Source of the DNA: Mycocentrospora acerina
Lineage: Eukaryota > Ascomycota > Dothideomycetes > Pleosporales
DNA length: 64,000 nucleotides
Reading direction: 5' to 3'
Assembly: GCA_022701365.1 (NCBI GenBank)
Contig: JAKUHH010000177.1
Location: 930,001 to 994,000 of the forward strand
Below are positions 45,721-57,649 of this stretch, in pieces. Numbering within the stretch: the stretch's first letter is position 1; each line of letters starts with the position of its first letter. The notes beneath the pieces are model-generated. The model worked only from the letters and a program-made list of their open reading frames with translations, was not told the DNA's origin and searched no databases. The translations under genes and the position numbers were made by a program.

Positions 45721-47418
45721 CGTACCTATCTGCCTATATTACCTTCTTATTAAAAAATAAGGATCTTAAGACATTATAAGAAGCCTTATACTTAAGGCTT
45801 ACTTACTTACTTACTATATAAGTTATAGTATAATCCTCTAAGCCTATAGAGGCTATAATTAATAGTAGCTCTTAGCTAAACTTAATATTATTATTATTAG
45901 CAAAGAAACTTAGCTTCTAAGTTAACTCTCTCTTAAAGCTTCTAGCTAAAGAGGTAGATAAGAGCTAATTAAAAATATATAAGATAACTAAGGTTAAAGT
46001 AAATATTATAGACTTATATAGATATATAGAAACCTACTTAATTTTATTTATAGTAATAGACTTAAGAAGGTATAGAGTATACTTAGGTCTACTATAGATT
46101 AATATAAGTAATCTAAAAATAAGCTTTACTAGTTAGCAATTGCTTTTTAGAAGAAAGAAGGCAAAAGATTTGCCTTCTTTTTAAAAAATAGCTATAGAAG
46201 ATGCTAAGTAATTTAAGAAGAGCATGCATAATCTTAGAATAGATATATACACTTACCTTATAGGCTTAGTAGGCTAGAGAGGGACAGAAGACCCTATAAG
46301 GGGCTAAATACCCTTGCAATATGCAGAATATGCAGATATAGAGTTAGAGCAAGATATAAAGGCACTCTTTAAGCACAGCTCCTACAACCTAGCTATCCTG
46401 TTAACACTAGACAGTATACTACCTTATTAGCTATTATATAACCTATTAATAATAGAGTTAGAGATACTTTAGAAGTATCTAACTAAGTTTATAGTAAAGA
46501 GGTAGATCTGCAGATTAAAGTTGCTAGTAAAGGCACTAATACTCTTTATTAAAAAGAAAGATAGTAGCCTAAGGCTTTATGTAGACTATAGAGGCTTAAA
46601 TAAGATCTCTATTAAAAATAGATATTTATTACTCTTTATTTTAGAATTACTTAAATGCCTCTTTTAAGCTAAGTTCTTTACTAAGCCTAATATAAGAGAA
46701 GCTTACTATATAATTTAAATTATAGAGAGAGATAAATAGAAGACTGCATTCTGTACAAGATATAGCTATTATAAGTATACTATTATGCTATTTAGCCTAA
46801 TAAACACACCTGTGCAGTTCTAAGCTTATATAAACTAGGCTCTAATAAGATTACTTAATATGTCTTATATAGTATACTTAGATAATATACTAATTTACTT
46901 AAAAACTAAAGTAGATTATACAAGATATGTTAAAGAGGTCCTTAATTAATTACATATAGTAAAGCTATATATTAAGCTTAGTAAGTATAAGTAGCACATG
47001 CAATATACAGAGTACCTTAGATATATAATTTCTTTAAAAAGAATCTATATTAATTAAGAAAGAGCTTTAACTATACAGAACTAGCTAAAACTAAGTATAG
47101 TGCACAATATATAAGTATTTATTAGCTTTATAAATTACTATTAGTAATTTATAGCTAGATTCTTAAGATTAGCGCTCTTATTAACTACTCTAACCTAGAA
47201 GAGCCTAAACGCAGCCTAAGGCAGACTAGCTATAAGAAAAGAGGAAAGTTAACTCTTAGATATAGAAAAAAAAGGTATAGAAGCTTTTAATAAGCTAAAA
47301 AATGTATTCTTAGAAGTACTAATACTAGTTTATTTTAACTTAGAAAGAAAAATAAAAGTAGAAGTTAATACTTTAAGAAGGGCAATTATAAGTATTTTAA
47401 GCTAGTTAGTGCTAGAAG
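45721..47418 (+). pseudogene. Outer element pol relic: protease, RT and start of RNase H
   Basis: Plus-strand frames with many stops. A protease-like INSSS stretch lies near 45860. The reverse transcriptase spans about 46540-47060 (RLYVDYRGLNKI, FFTKPNIREAYY, TAFCTRYSYYKYTIMLFSL, and YLDNILIY for the YLDD active site). The start of RNase H follows before the nested insertion. It cannot produce a working protein. Confidence 0.8.
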
Positions 47419-47706
47419 TGTAACGACGCAGGTTATAAGAGAGTGATCCGAATGGGGTCCGAAGTGTCCACTACTAGGCATATGGGAGTGCTGGGACTGG
47501 AGGGTAAACCAAAGATACTATTCTCTACACCTATAGGTCTTGTACGAAAGGATACAGAAAAACTACTCTACAAAGCTACACAGACTGCCCCCCTTATATA
47601 TCCCTTCCTAGGGTTACCATCCGAGGCGAGTACGAATCGGGTGGCTATCGGATGGGTGTTGGTTGACTCAGGGGTAATGATAGGATGTGACGTTGTGAAC
47701 GTTACA
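47419..47706 (-). repeat. Inner element LTR, left copy (288 bp, less mutated)
   Basis: Begins TGTAACGACGCAGG and ends GTGAACGTTACA. It keeps GAATGGGGTCCGAAG where the right copy has AAATAGGGTCTAAAG. The open frame inside it is not a gene. Confidence 0.93.
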
Positions 47707-47978
47707 CTACCCCCCCCTCTGTGTAGGCAAAAAAAGTCCCTTTTTGCGGAGTTGTCTTTTATCTGTATAAGGGAGGGAGAGAAGAAGGGGTAGGGTAGGG
47801 TTCGGACGGTGTCTGGGTTTTCTTTCTCTTGTCCTTGCAAAACCCTTTCGTCTGAAGTTTGTGTCACCCCCCCCCTTTGCCTTTCTTCGTAGTACAAGTC
47901 CGTATCTTATCTGAACACGTCCCTTTCTGTGTTTGACTCTTATTTGCATCCTGCTGCGGGGTAATCTTTGACAATGTT

Positions 47979-48246
47979 TTGACTTTCACCTTAAGAAAAA
48001 TTTTCCTTTGTCGTTGCCCTGACGATTGTCTCTTTCACCTTGAGACGGGTTCCCATATATTGAGGCTTTCCCCCCGAAATCTTGATCTCCTTAGCAGTCA
48101 GGCTCAACGTTTTTCGTACGTATCCTTTGTTGAGCCTTTTCGGTGGTGTTTTGCTGATGAGTATAGCAAAACCACAATCACAACCACAACCACAACCACA
48201 GCAGCAGCAGCAACAACAACAACAGCACCAGCACCGGCACCAGCAC

Positions 48247-48284
<38 letters not shown>

Positions 48285-49042
48285 CCAGCACCCGCACCCG
48301 CACCCGCACCCGCGCCCACCCCCATGCCGATCCCCGTCCCCCCCGGTGCCCTCCCGGTGGCCTTCCGGGTCATCTGCATGCGGTGCGTGCGGGCTGTTGC
48401 CCGCAGGCAATTTATCAAGTTTGAGTTTCGTTCGGCGGGGTCAAAGAAATGCCGCTATTGCACGAAGCAGAACGAGAAGTGCAATCCGGTAAGTATCCGT
48501 ATCCCGTCCTATAGTCTTCAGTGCTGATTTCTTGATAGGTGCCGTCATACGTCGGACCCGAGTTCAGGTCCTTCTGGCGGGCCCTGAACTCGTGGGGTGA
48601 CTCCGTCTATGGCGGCATCGACAACGAGGAGGAGATGGACGTGGTCAGGGAGCTTGCCGCCGAGGCGGCCCATCGGCTGGTGATGTGTGTGCAGGTAGCC
48701 AACTCTCAGGTTACTGGCATGACTACGGCGGAGGTCATGCTCACGCATCATCAGTCGATGGGGAAGGAGGTTCGGTCCTTGCGGGCGGAGTTGGGGGAGA
48801 TTCGGGGGGTGGTGGTGGGCATGGGGGCCGTGATGGAGGGGATGGGGGAGAGGATGGAGGAGATGGCGGCGAGGATGGCGGAGATGGCGGCGGCGTTGGC
48901 GAAGGGGGGTGGAGGTGGTGGGGGTAAGGTGGCTGTCGGGGGGAAGGTCGGTGGAGGCGGTGGTGGTGATGATGTGGTGAGGTCTCCGGGCGAGAGCGAG
49001 CTGACGGAGTTCGGCGAGGACGCGGCGATGGGTGGCGCCTGA
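47979..49042 (+). CDS. Antisense accessory gene of the inner retrotransposon, Cys-motif protein
   Basis: Two exons, 47979-48488 and 48539-49042, joined across a 50-bp intron (GTAAGT, branch-like TGCTGAT, TAG), encode about 337 residues opposite to pol. The start codon is uncertain. Residues about 70-125 are Thr/Ala/Pro repeats from CAG/CAC-type microsatellite DNA. Then comes a compact module, CMRCVRAVARRQFIKFEFRS followed by KKCRYCTKQNEKC, resembling small zinc-binding Cys clusters. Exon 2 has FRSFWRALNSWGDSVYGGID and a heptad-like MGERMEEMAARMAEMAAALA coiled coil. It is GC-rich and unmutated, unlike the pol region. It lies between integrase and the 3' LTR. Function unknown; DNA or RNA binding is a guess. 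Confidence 0.65.
48170..48320. repeat. CAACCA / CAG / CACCCG microsatellite tract
   Basis: Consecutive short runs of CAACCA-, CAG-, CAGCAC- and CACCCG-type units of about 150 bp inside exon 1 of the antisense gene. They can be read as Thr/Ala/Pro, as Gln/His/Pro or, on the other strand, as Cys/Gly. Confidence 0.85.
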
Positions 49043-49357
49043 ACCGTGTCCGAGTCGGGTCCGTTGGCTTGCGTGTACCATATGTATTTATAAATGGGAA
49101 TTGTGATACCCAACACGATCGTCCTCTAAGTGTGACATGTCCTCTACCCCTTCTTCCCAGGCTTGTATCCAGCTATCAAGTCCCCGTGGTGGNAGGTAGC
49201 GCCTGAACCGTGTCTGAGTCGGGTCCGTTAGCTTGCGTGTACCATATGTATTTATAAATGGGAATTGTGATACCTAACACAATCATCCTCTAAGTGTGAC
49301 ATGTCCTCTACCCCTTCTTCCTAGGCTTGTATCTAGCTATCAAGTCCCTGTGGTGGG
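49031..49357. repeat. Direct duplication around N at 49193 (about 162 bp each)
   Basis: The segment starting GGTGGCGCCTGAACC at about 49030 and ending before the N recurs right after it (49195 onward). The second copy has only G-to-A and C-to-T changes (e.g. GTCCGAG to GTCTGAG, CGATCG to CAATCA). It looks like an unmerged contig overlap between differently mutated copies. Confidence 0.85.
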
Positions 49358-49458
49358 CCGGCCTTGTTCAGATACTTCTCATGAAAAGCCCTTAATTTGT
49401 AGGGGGATCCTATAAAATTTGAGGCTTTGTACTAAACAGGGTCCAGGTTGTGTCCGAC

Positions 49459-51115
49459 CTAGCTGACTTGATATTTCAGAGTAGATCGGTGGACTTTGCT
49501 GGCGAGTATCTCTTCCACCTCCCATTCCTCTACGCCGTGGATTGGGTTTCCGGCAGGTTTAGGTGCCTCTTGTCCTGGCAAGGGATCTTGGGGGTCCTTA
49601 CACAGGACATTTGGTGCGAAGACGTCGTGTATCTGTGAGCCTGGGGGTAACTTTAACCAATATAAGTGCCTGACTTGTTTAAGTACCTTGAAAGGACCTT
49701 CCCATTGCGCGGATAGCTTTCGGCTAGGTCTTGGGTTGGTCAGGTTCTTGGTGGACAAGTACACCATATCTCCAACTTGCCAATCCACCGGTCGTCGGTG
49801 CCCATTGACTACGGCTTGCATTNGCAGGTTTAGGTGCCTCTTGTCCTAGCAAGGGATCTTGGGGGTCCTTACACAGGACATTTAGTGCAAAGACGTCGTG
49901 TATCTGTGAGCCTGGGGGTAACTTTAACCAATATAAGTGCCTGACTTGTTTAAGTACCTTGAAAGGACCTTCCCATTGCGCGGATAGCTTTCGGCTAGGT
50001 CTTGGGTTGGTCAGGTTCTTGGTGGACAAGTACACCATATCTCCAACTTGCCAATCCACCGGTCGTCGGTGCCTATTGACTACGGCTTGCATTTGGGCCT
50101 GGGCCTTTTCTATGTTATCCTTAGCTTGTTGCCAAGCGTTATGCATGCAGGTCGTCAATGCGAGGGCGTTACAGTGGTTGATTTTGTCAAATTGTTTAGC
50201 AGAGGGTATAGGGCTCTCCCAGTTCCAACTCTGTCTAGGTTCGCTACCGAAGAGGAGCTGATACGGGGCCATCCCGATGGCGCTGTGGGGGAGAGTCATC
50301 TGAGCACGGTCGATCAGGGGTAGGAGGTCACTCCAGTTGTCCTGGTAAAAGGATACAAAAGGCCGCAATCTCTGATTAATGTACTTGTTCATAATCTCTG
50401 TTTGGCCGTCTGTCTCTTTATGATAGGCAGTAGAGAGCTTGACCTTTACACCTATGATTCGACAGAACTCTGACCAGAAACTAGAAATGAATTGGGGACC
50501 GCGGTCTGATATGATTGTGTCTGGGGTGTGTCTGAAACGGTACACCCATTGGACAAACAGGTTCGCCATTCCTCGGGCGTCAATCGTCTTGTGACATGGG
50601 ATAGTGATAGCTTGTTTGGACAGTCGGTCGATGATTACCATAATCTGGTCGTACCCGGCCTGATCCTTTGGGAAATCTTTGAAATCTATGCATAGGTGCT
50701 GCATCGGTCTTTCAGGGATGGGCAACGGGTGGAGGTATCCGGGGAGGCAGGACTGTCTCGGATGTCCTCTACGACAAAGGATGCAGTTTCGAACATACCG
50801 TTGACAACTGGCCTCCATGCCCTTCCAATAGTACCGTCGGGCCAGTAACTGATAGGTCTTCTTGGAGCTGGGGTGCGCCGTGGAGATTTGATCGTGTACC
50901 TCGCGAATGAGCCAGGTACATAGAAGAGAATCTCCGGACAAGCAGAGTCGATCCCGGTAGAGCAAGAGCCTGTTACTGATCCAATAGTTGTCCGGCAGCT
51001 TCGCTTGTTGTTCCTCAAAGGCCGACTGGTTTTCGTGGAGAACTGCGTCTATCAGTTCCAGGGAGTCAAAAGCCATCAGGGTCGTGTCGGGGCGTAAGGC
51101 GTTGATGGACAACAT
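49459..51115 (-). pseudogene. Inner element integrase region (disrupted)
   Basis: The minus-strand frame begins near 51115. It has a zinc-finger remnant (CILCRRGH), core integrase residues in LCIDFKDFPK, IISDRGPQFISSFW and YHKETDGQTEIMNKYI (D, D, E), and a C-terminal GPY/F-type segment (AQWEGPFKVLKQV). The frame passes through the N at 49823, where 270 bp of its end is duplicated. Upstream stops separate it from reverse transcriptase. Confidence 0.85.
49553..50095. repeat. Direct duplication around N at 49823 (about 270 bp each)
   Basis: 49553-49822 and 49825-50095 are near-identical, differing by transitions (CCTGGCAAG vs CCTAGCAAG, TTTGGTGCGAAG vs TTTAGTGCAAAG, GTGCCCATT vs GTGCCTATT). Both encode the integrase C-terminus. 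This repeats the pattern seen at the N at 49193. Confidence 0.85.
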
Positions 51116-52800
51116 CTGTTAAATTTGAGTCTGGAGGTAGGTCTGAGCCAGATCGGTATTGATCCGGACATGAAGACGGTGGGGTCCGAGTAGGACTCTT
51201 GATTAATTGTCTTCTTAGGCTGACTTTAACTGGCTCAGGTCCTGTTCTCGTCGGCTGAGGATATCAGCCCTCTTGTTGTTCTTGCCTAGTGTGTACTCGA
51301 TTCAGAAGTTGAAAGGGGCTAGGGCTTCAGACCATCGTGCTTGTCTGGCATTAAGTACCTTGGTAGTCATGAAATATTCTAAGGCGCGGTGGTCTGAAAG
51401 GACTAGGACTCAGGTCCGAACAGAGGTTAGTTCAGCCCTCTACTTTAAGAAGGCTTGGAGAATGGCAAAAAGTTCCTTGTCGTGTATTTCCCAATTAAGC
51501 TCGGCTCTGGATAGGACCTTGCTATAGAAAGCCACAGGGTACCATTTCTCGTCAGGGTGTTTTTGTGACAAAACCCCAGCAACCACGCCGTCTGATGCGT
51601 TGGTCTCAATTTGGGTGTCATAATCGGGCTTGAAATGGCACAGGGTGGGTATGGCCAAGAGGGCAGTCTTGAGGCGATGGAAGGCCTCCTCGCACTCCAG
51701 GGTCTATACAAATGGTATCGTAGGGCTCTGCAATGCGATGAGGGGTTTTGCAACCCAGGAAAAACCGGCAATGAATTGCCGGTAGAAACCCGTAAAGCCT
51801 AGGAAGGACTTCACACCTGTAACGGTGGTAGGTCGTTCCCAGTTTTTTAAAGCTCCTACCTTTTCTGGGTTAACCTTAATGCCTTTGTTGGTCAACATGT
51901 AACTGAGGTACTTCGTACGCGTAACGTGAAACTCGCTCTTCTTGATGTCTACTTGAAGGCTAGCGGCACGCAGTCTTTCTAGTACCTGCTTTACATGCCG
52001 TTCATGGGTGATAGGGTCTTCCGAATAGATTAGGATGTCGTCCAGGTAGGCAATACAGAAGTCATCTAGGAAATCGATCAACACGTCATTCATATATCGT
52101 TGGTAGGTTGCGGGGCTGTTGCAGAGGCCGAAGGGTAGTACCTTACATTTGTACGTTCCGTAACGGGTTTGGAAGGTGGTGTATTCTTCCGAGTCTAGAT
52201 CCATACAGATGCGGTTGAACGCGGAACGAATGTCAAACTTGGTGAAGATCTTAGCCTTTAAAGGGCGGGCTAAGAGCTCGTCTATGCGGGGAATCAGATA
52301 GACATCTTTGCGAGTGAGGTTGTTCAGTTTGCAATAGTCCACACAAATTCAGAGGTCCCCGTTAGCCTTCCGAACACACAAGATAGGAGATGCGAAAGGG
52401 CTCTGACTATGCTCAATCTAACCTTTTTGTAGGTTCTCTTGGATGTAGCGCTTGGTCACTTCTAACTCTTCTACATTCTGCTTATACAACAGGCTATAGC
52501 TGTTCAGCAGGGGTTCAGTGAGTACGATCTTGTGGTCGTACGGTCAAAGGTCCGGGAGGGTTTCTGCAGCAGTCTTGCTGAAGACATCCTGGAAGGGGTG
52601 GTAACGGAGGGGTAATCGGTCCCGTACCAGGGCTGCGTTGTCAAGGTCGTCTTCCAGCCTTTTCTCATCCAGAATTCGATCGATTTTGTAAAGGCTAGTA
52701 GTAAAGAATTCGTTTTCTTGGCGTTTCATATTAAAGTGGAAAGCGTTAGCAGAAATGAGAGCAATATAAAAAGAAGGTTTGGTAAGGACAAGTTCTGGTA
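51116..52800 (-). pseudogene. Inner element reverse transcriptase and RNase H (disrupted)
   Basis: Reverse transcriptase at 52342-51704 contains IFTKFDIRSAFNRI, LPFGLCNSPATYQRYMNDVL and active-site YLDDILIY. A tether and RNase H follow at about 51660-51440 (IETNASDGVVAGVLSQ, PVAFYSKVLS, NWEIHDKELFAI). The Asp of the usual DAS motif is Asn here. In-frame stops at several places, mostly TAG/TAA in place of expected Gln or Trp, break the polyprotein. Confidence 0.88.
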
Positions 52801-55001
52801 GGGGTCAGATGGGTTTCGGCGTTGGGTCCTGTGCAATAGGAGGCAAGAACTTCCAACTCTTTGGGAGTCGAAGCATCCCTCGAATCCTATAAATGGCAGT
52901 AGTCACACTGTGCCTCTCCCGATAGTCCTCCTGTTCCCATAGCTTGTCTCGTCGTGCGATATCTAAGGCAACAGTTTCGGCAGGAACTGTTTGGTTAAGG
53001 GTCATCAGGAGCAGTAGAGCAGGATTGTACACAGCAGGATAGCAGCCTGGCCAGATAATCCAGGAGTGATCCGTATCCAACCGTAGCTTGAAACGCTTCA
53101 TCCATTTGATTCCAATGATGCAGTCTTGTGAGCCGAGATCTACTATTACAAACAGGCAGTTGTAGATCTTTCTTCCATTAATAATCAGATGCAAACGGAT
53201 ATACTGAGTCACTGGGGAAGAGATTTGGTCTTAAAACCCCTTAACAGTAACCTGAAAGGGTAGCTTTTAGATAGGAGTCTGAAGAGCTGATGAAATAGAA
53301 GTAGCAATTTTTAAATTTAAGAAAAGATAACCTTAGGCACTAGTGTCGATTAAGGAGTGTAATCGGACCCTAAGGCCCTTAGTGCAAAGAATAGAAGGAG
53401 AAAGGAAATGTGGTCCCCTGAACAAGTTCGAGAGACTAAGGTTCAATAGGTCATAACAGTTTAGGCCTAGGAAGGGAGGTCCTCCCAGGCGTCTCTGTTT
53501 CCCGTCTAATCCTCTTCTTAGTCAGGGTCTTCTCCCAATTCCTCAACGTCCTTGTCGAGGTGTTCAAACTCAATCTTCCGTACTCAAGGCGAAGGACACT
53601 CGCTTGCGAAGTGTCCCGGCTTGCCACAGTTGTAGCAATTGCCTAGAGTCAGATCCCTTGCAGGACCAGGAGTCTTAGATATAGGCCAAGGGGCAGGTGA
53701 AGGTTAGGGTTGTGTTTAGATACGGGGGTCTGCTCGTTGGTACAAATTATAGTTTGTTCTTGGTGGGGACCTCTGAATCAGACCTGAATAAAGTCAACCT
53801 GGTTCGTGTGTTGTACAGATTGTGCTTCCTGTGGTTAGGACTGAGGGATAGTTCCTTTGTTCCATATCAAACGCCGTTAGGTGTTTGACTATGAGCTTAA
53901 AGGAGTTGTTCCATTGTTGCTTAAATCCGAGGCTGGGCATCCGCAAGGTCAGTGTGATCTTTGTCCATAGGTAGTGAAACCATTCCGATTTAGGTACTTG
54001 TCCCCTAATAGCAGCACTAAGGAACTGTGCTTTAAAGGTAGGGAAGGTTTCTGTCTTCTCTATATAGAGTTTATCAAAAGCAGCCTAGCTCTTAGCTCTC
54101 TTATTTCCTGTGACGAAATAAGACTTAAGTAGGTTAATCATATCTTCTGCAATCTCAAAACGGTTGGACGGGGTGTCGGATAGGTATTGGGGCTCTAGGT
54201 ACTCCTTAGCTAGGCCAGAAGTATGTCCCTAGACTAACGCTATGCGGGCGCGCTCACTCTAATAGTGGTCTGCATTAATCTCTAATTGGTCCTGGATCGA
54301 GGCTTGCCATTAGCGAAAGGTCGGGTTCTGACCATTTTTGAGGACTTTAATGGTGGGTGTTCTTTCAGATAGTTTTGTGCGTATAGTATTGTCAATTGAA
54401 ATCTTAGACTGGAACCTTGGGGGTTGAGGTTGTTCTAAGGGAGTTAGTGGTGATTCGGTACTAGGTAGAGGGTAGTCCGGGGCAATTGTAGCTTGCTGTA
54501 GTTCCTGAATTTCTGCTTAAAGTCAGGCAACTAATTGGGCTAAGTCCTCCTTTTCTCAGTCTGAATCAGATAGGGGCTCTGTACCTGTTCTCACTAGATC
54601 AGGGGTTAGAGTAGGGTTAGACGTCTCTGCTGCTACCTTTGAGGTTGAGCCTTGAGTACGTACTGATCTTCGAGTTGGTTCCTTTGAACCTAGGGTGATG
54701 GTGGCAGACATCAGAGTTAGGTCTAATTCTGCTGGGTTCTTAATAGTCTCTAAGTTTCTACCTTAGCGCAATCCTACGCGGCTATTCCAAAGTAATCCTG
54801 ACGCAGTGGTCTAGGAAGTTCTAAACCCAAAGGCTTCAGTTGTCAGGAGATCGTGGGGATCCTAGCTGTAACGAAATGCTAGATGTAACGGTGTCGTCTG
54901 AATTAGTTCCAAATCAGATAGGGCTTAGACGTGATCTAAACAAAACAAGTAGCGATATTATTTAGAGGCTGTCACTAGCTAGGACAAGTTTTTCTGTATA
55001 A
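52801..55001 (-). pseudogene. Inner element protease and gag relics
   Basis: At 53212-52805 a retropepsin-like frame has VIVDLGSQDCIIGIKWM (DLGS in place of the usual DSGA/DTGA). A clear gag zinc knuckle, CYNCGKPGHFASEC (CX2CX4HX4C), lies at 53637-53596 on the minus strand. The capsid-coding part, about 53700-54700, has many stops. Nothing is recognisable from 54750 to the right LTR. Confidence 0.75.
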
Positions 55002-55289
55002 TGTAACGACGCAGGTTATAAGAGAGTGATCCAAATAGGGTCTAAAGTGTCCACTACTAGGCATATAGGAGTGCTGGGACTAGAGGGTAAACCAAAGATA
55101 CTATTCTCTACACCTATAGGTCTTGTACAAAAGGATACAGAAAAACTACTCTACAAAGCTACACAGACTGCCCCCCTTATATATCCCTTCCTAGGGTTAC
55201 CATCCGAGGCGAGTACGAATCGGGTGGCTATCGGATGGGTGTTGGTTGACTCAGGGGTAATGATAGGATGTGACGTTGTGAACGTTACA
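55002..55289 (-). repeat. Inner element LTR, right copy (288 bp, RIP-like changes)
   Basis: Same length and ends as the left copy, but with several G-to-A and C-to-T substitutions. Confidence 0.93.
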
Positions 55290-57600
55290 ATAACAGGGCT
55301 AAAAACCTTAATAGAAGCTAGTAGACTTCTTTTTAAAGAAACTTATTTAAGCAGAGTATAATTACAACACGCATAATAAAGAACTACTAGTAATAGTTAA
55401 GAGTCTAGAATATTAGCACTAGTACTTTAATAAGATCTATTTTAAGATCTTAATAGACTATATAAATCTAAAATAGTTTATAGAAAATAAAATGCTAAGC
55501 TACTAATAAGTAAGATACTACTTATTACTATTAAGGTTTAATTTTGTTCTAAACTATTACTTAGGAAGTATAAACTTAGTAAATAGCCCTTTAAGAAGAC
55601 TAGATTATATAAAGAAAGCTAAGAAACTAGCCTATAAATATAATAAGGCTTTTATTTAACTATTAAGAAATTTACTATAAAGAAAAGGAAAAAATACCTT
55701 TATAATAGCAGCAGTAATAATATAGGCTAGAAAAAGATCTTAAGCCTAGATTTATACATGTAGAGCATTAAAAGACTTTTAAAAAGTAGATAAGAGATAT
55801 ACTAAAGAACTAGTGCCTATAGAGGAATAAAGAATAACAGATATATCTTTTAAAGAGATATCTGCAGAAAGTAACTATAAGGAAATAATAAATAGGCTAA
55901 AAGAGCCTAAAATACCTTAAAAAGCTATCTTAACCCTTATAATAATAAAATAAAAAGTAAAAGCACTTTAAGAATATTATAATAACCCCCTTATAGGTTA
56001 CTTTAGATTACAGAAGACATTAGAGAAGCTGTAATGCTAGTACACCTAAGAAGGTATAAAGAAAGATATTTTAGAGTACATAAAAAGTTATTTAGTTTGT
56101 AGAAAAGTAACACCTATAAGATATAAACTATATAGACTCTTAGCTCTACTTCTTCTACTAATAAAAGCATAAAAAGAAGTAATAATAGATTTTATTATAA
56201 AACTCTCTCTAAGCTAGTTTAACAGGCATGTATATAATGTAGTGCTAGTAGTAGTATGCTAGTTAACTAAAATAGCCTATTATATTCTAGTAAGAAGTAA
56301 CTAGGATAGCACAGACTTAGCCTAAGCTTAAATAAAGGAAGTAATCTAACTATATAGAGTCCCTTTAAGGATAATTTTAGACTAAGGCTTATTAATAAAT
56401 GCTAAATATTAAGACACCTTTTAATACTACTTAAACTTAAGAAGAGTTCTTTTATCTGCTTACTATCTATAGATAGATAGGCAGACAGAAAGACAAAACT
56501 AGACACTTAAATAATACCTAAGATATTATTATAGCTTAGAATAAGATAATTAGGCTTTATAAGTAGCAATAGCAGAATTTGTGTATAATAACAGTATATA
56601 TGCTACTATAAATACTACCCTATTCTAAGCATACTATAGAATAAACCTTTACAGTGCAGACTAGCCTAGTATAGCTCTAAGTAAGGGAGAATTACCCTTA
56701 AAAAAAGACCTAGCCTTAAAGGTTCTAAGTATTTAATAAGAGTGTAGAAAGAAAATCTAAGTAAGTAATATATACTAAAAAGCTTATAAAGATAAAAGAA
56801 GACTCTAAATACTTTTTAAGATAAGAGATTAAATAATAATTGTAAATAGGCATATACGCTCCTTACGCCTAAAGAAGAAGCTAGATTAGAAATTTCTAGG
56901 CCTAGGACACATAGTAGCCTAATATAGGCTATCTGCATTTAAGGTAGATGTACTAGGACTAAAGAGTGTACACCTAGTCTTCTATGCATTACTACTAGAA
57001 CTATATAACATAAAAAGCTAGATACCTTATCTAAAAATACTAATTATAGATACTTTATATAAGTTTAGTAATAATATATATAAAGTAGACTATATTATTA
57101 AAAGAAAATAAAAAGACACAGACTAATAAGAATACTTAGTCTATTAGATAAGTTACCTAAAAAAAGAAGACTCTTAGGAACTAGGTCTAAATATTTTAGC
57201 TAAAGTACTCTAAAAATTCTAGCTAAAGGAAAGAGTAACTTTAAAAAAGCAAAAAAAGTCTATACTAAAGTATTATAGGCAACTCCTAAAAGAAAAAAGA
57301 AATAACAGGACTTAATAGCAAATAGTAATAAAACTAGAGTTACCTTTACCTATTTTCTTTATAAAAAGGGTTTTTAGAGGTGTTTAAAGGCACTTTAGAT
57401 ATTAAAAGCATCTATTAGTCTAGTATTAACCCTAAAACCTTGTAAACACTTAGTATAGGCTATTACAGCCTATAATAGTCTATAATAATTACTATTAAAA
57501 TAAATAAAAGTAAGGAAACTTAAAGAAGTAAGAAATAGACTAGGAAATACAAAAGAGACTAAGTTAGGAGAAAGAAAGAAATTCTATTTAAGAAGGGTAA
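55290..57600 (+). pseudogene. Outer element pol relic: rest of RNase H and integrase
   Basis: The RNase H frame resumes with FFLKKL, a decayed TPAE-like step, and YNTHNKELLVIVKSLEY near 55330-55410. Integrase follows at about 55980-56720: a CRKVTPIRYK zinc-finger remnant, the catalytic-core IIDF, an LD-stop-GLLINAKY segment in place of the D-x-G motif, and DRQTERQN in place of DGQTERxN. Many TAG/TAA codons are present. 56720-57600 holds the decayed integrase C-terminus. Confidence 0.78.
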
Positions 57601-57649
57601 ATAAGGCTTAAAGTATTAATCTTATAAACTCTAAAGATAAAATCCCTTA

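Larger units (their letters stand above)
47419..55289 (-). mobile_element. Inner (nested) Ty3/Gypsy LTR retrotransposon
   Basis: 7,871 bp with 288-bp LTRs starting TGTAACG and ending CGTTACA. It is inserted in the RNase H region of the outer element in opposite orientation. Minus-strand pol is largely readable. A purine tract (reverse complement of CTACCCCCCCCTCT at 47707-47720) abuts the LTR at 47706, so that LTR is the 3' one. The left LTR is GC-richer than the right, and all differences seen between them are transitions. No exact target duplication was found: flanks are AGAAG on the left and ATAAC on the right. Two N positions inside suggest the sequence is joined from more than one copy. 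Confidence 0.9.

Noticed and set aside
47443..47793. 116-codon frame in the inner element's left LTR (and 111 codons at 55026-55361)
   Set aside because: It lies almost entirely inside both LTR copies and only extends by chance into neighbouring DNA; LTR regulatory sequence, not a gene.
48104..48418. Gly/Ala/Val- and Cys/Gly-rich minus-strand frames
   Set aside because: Produced by the CAG/CAC microsatellite read in other frames.
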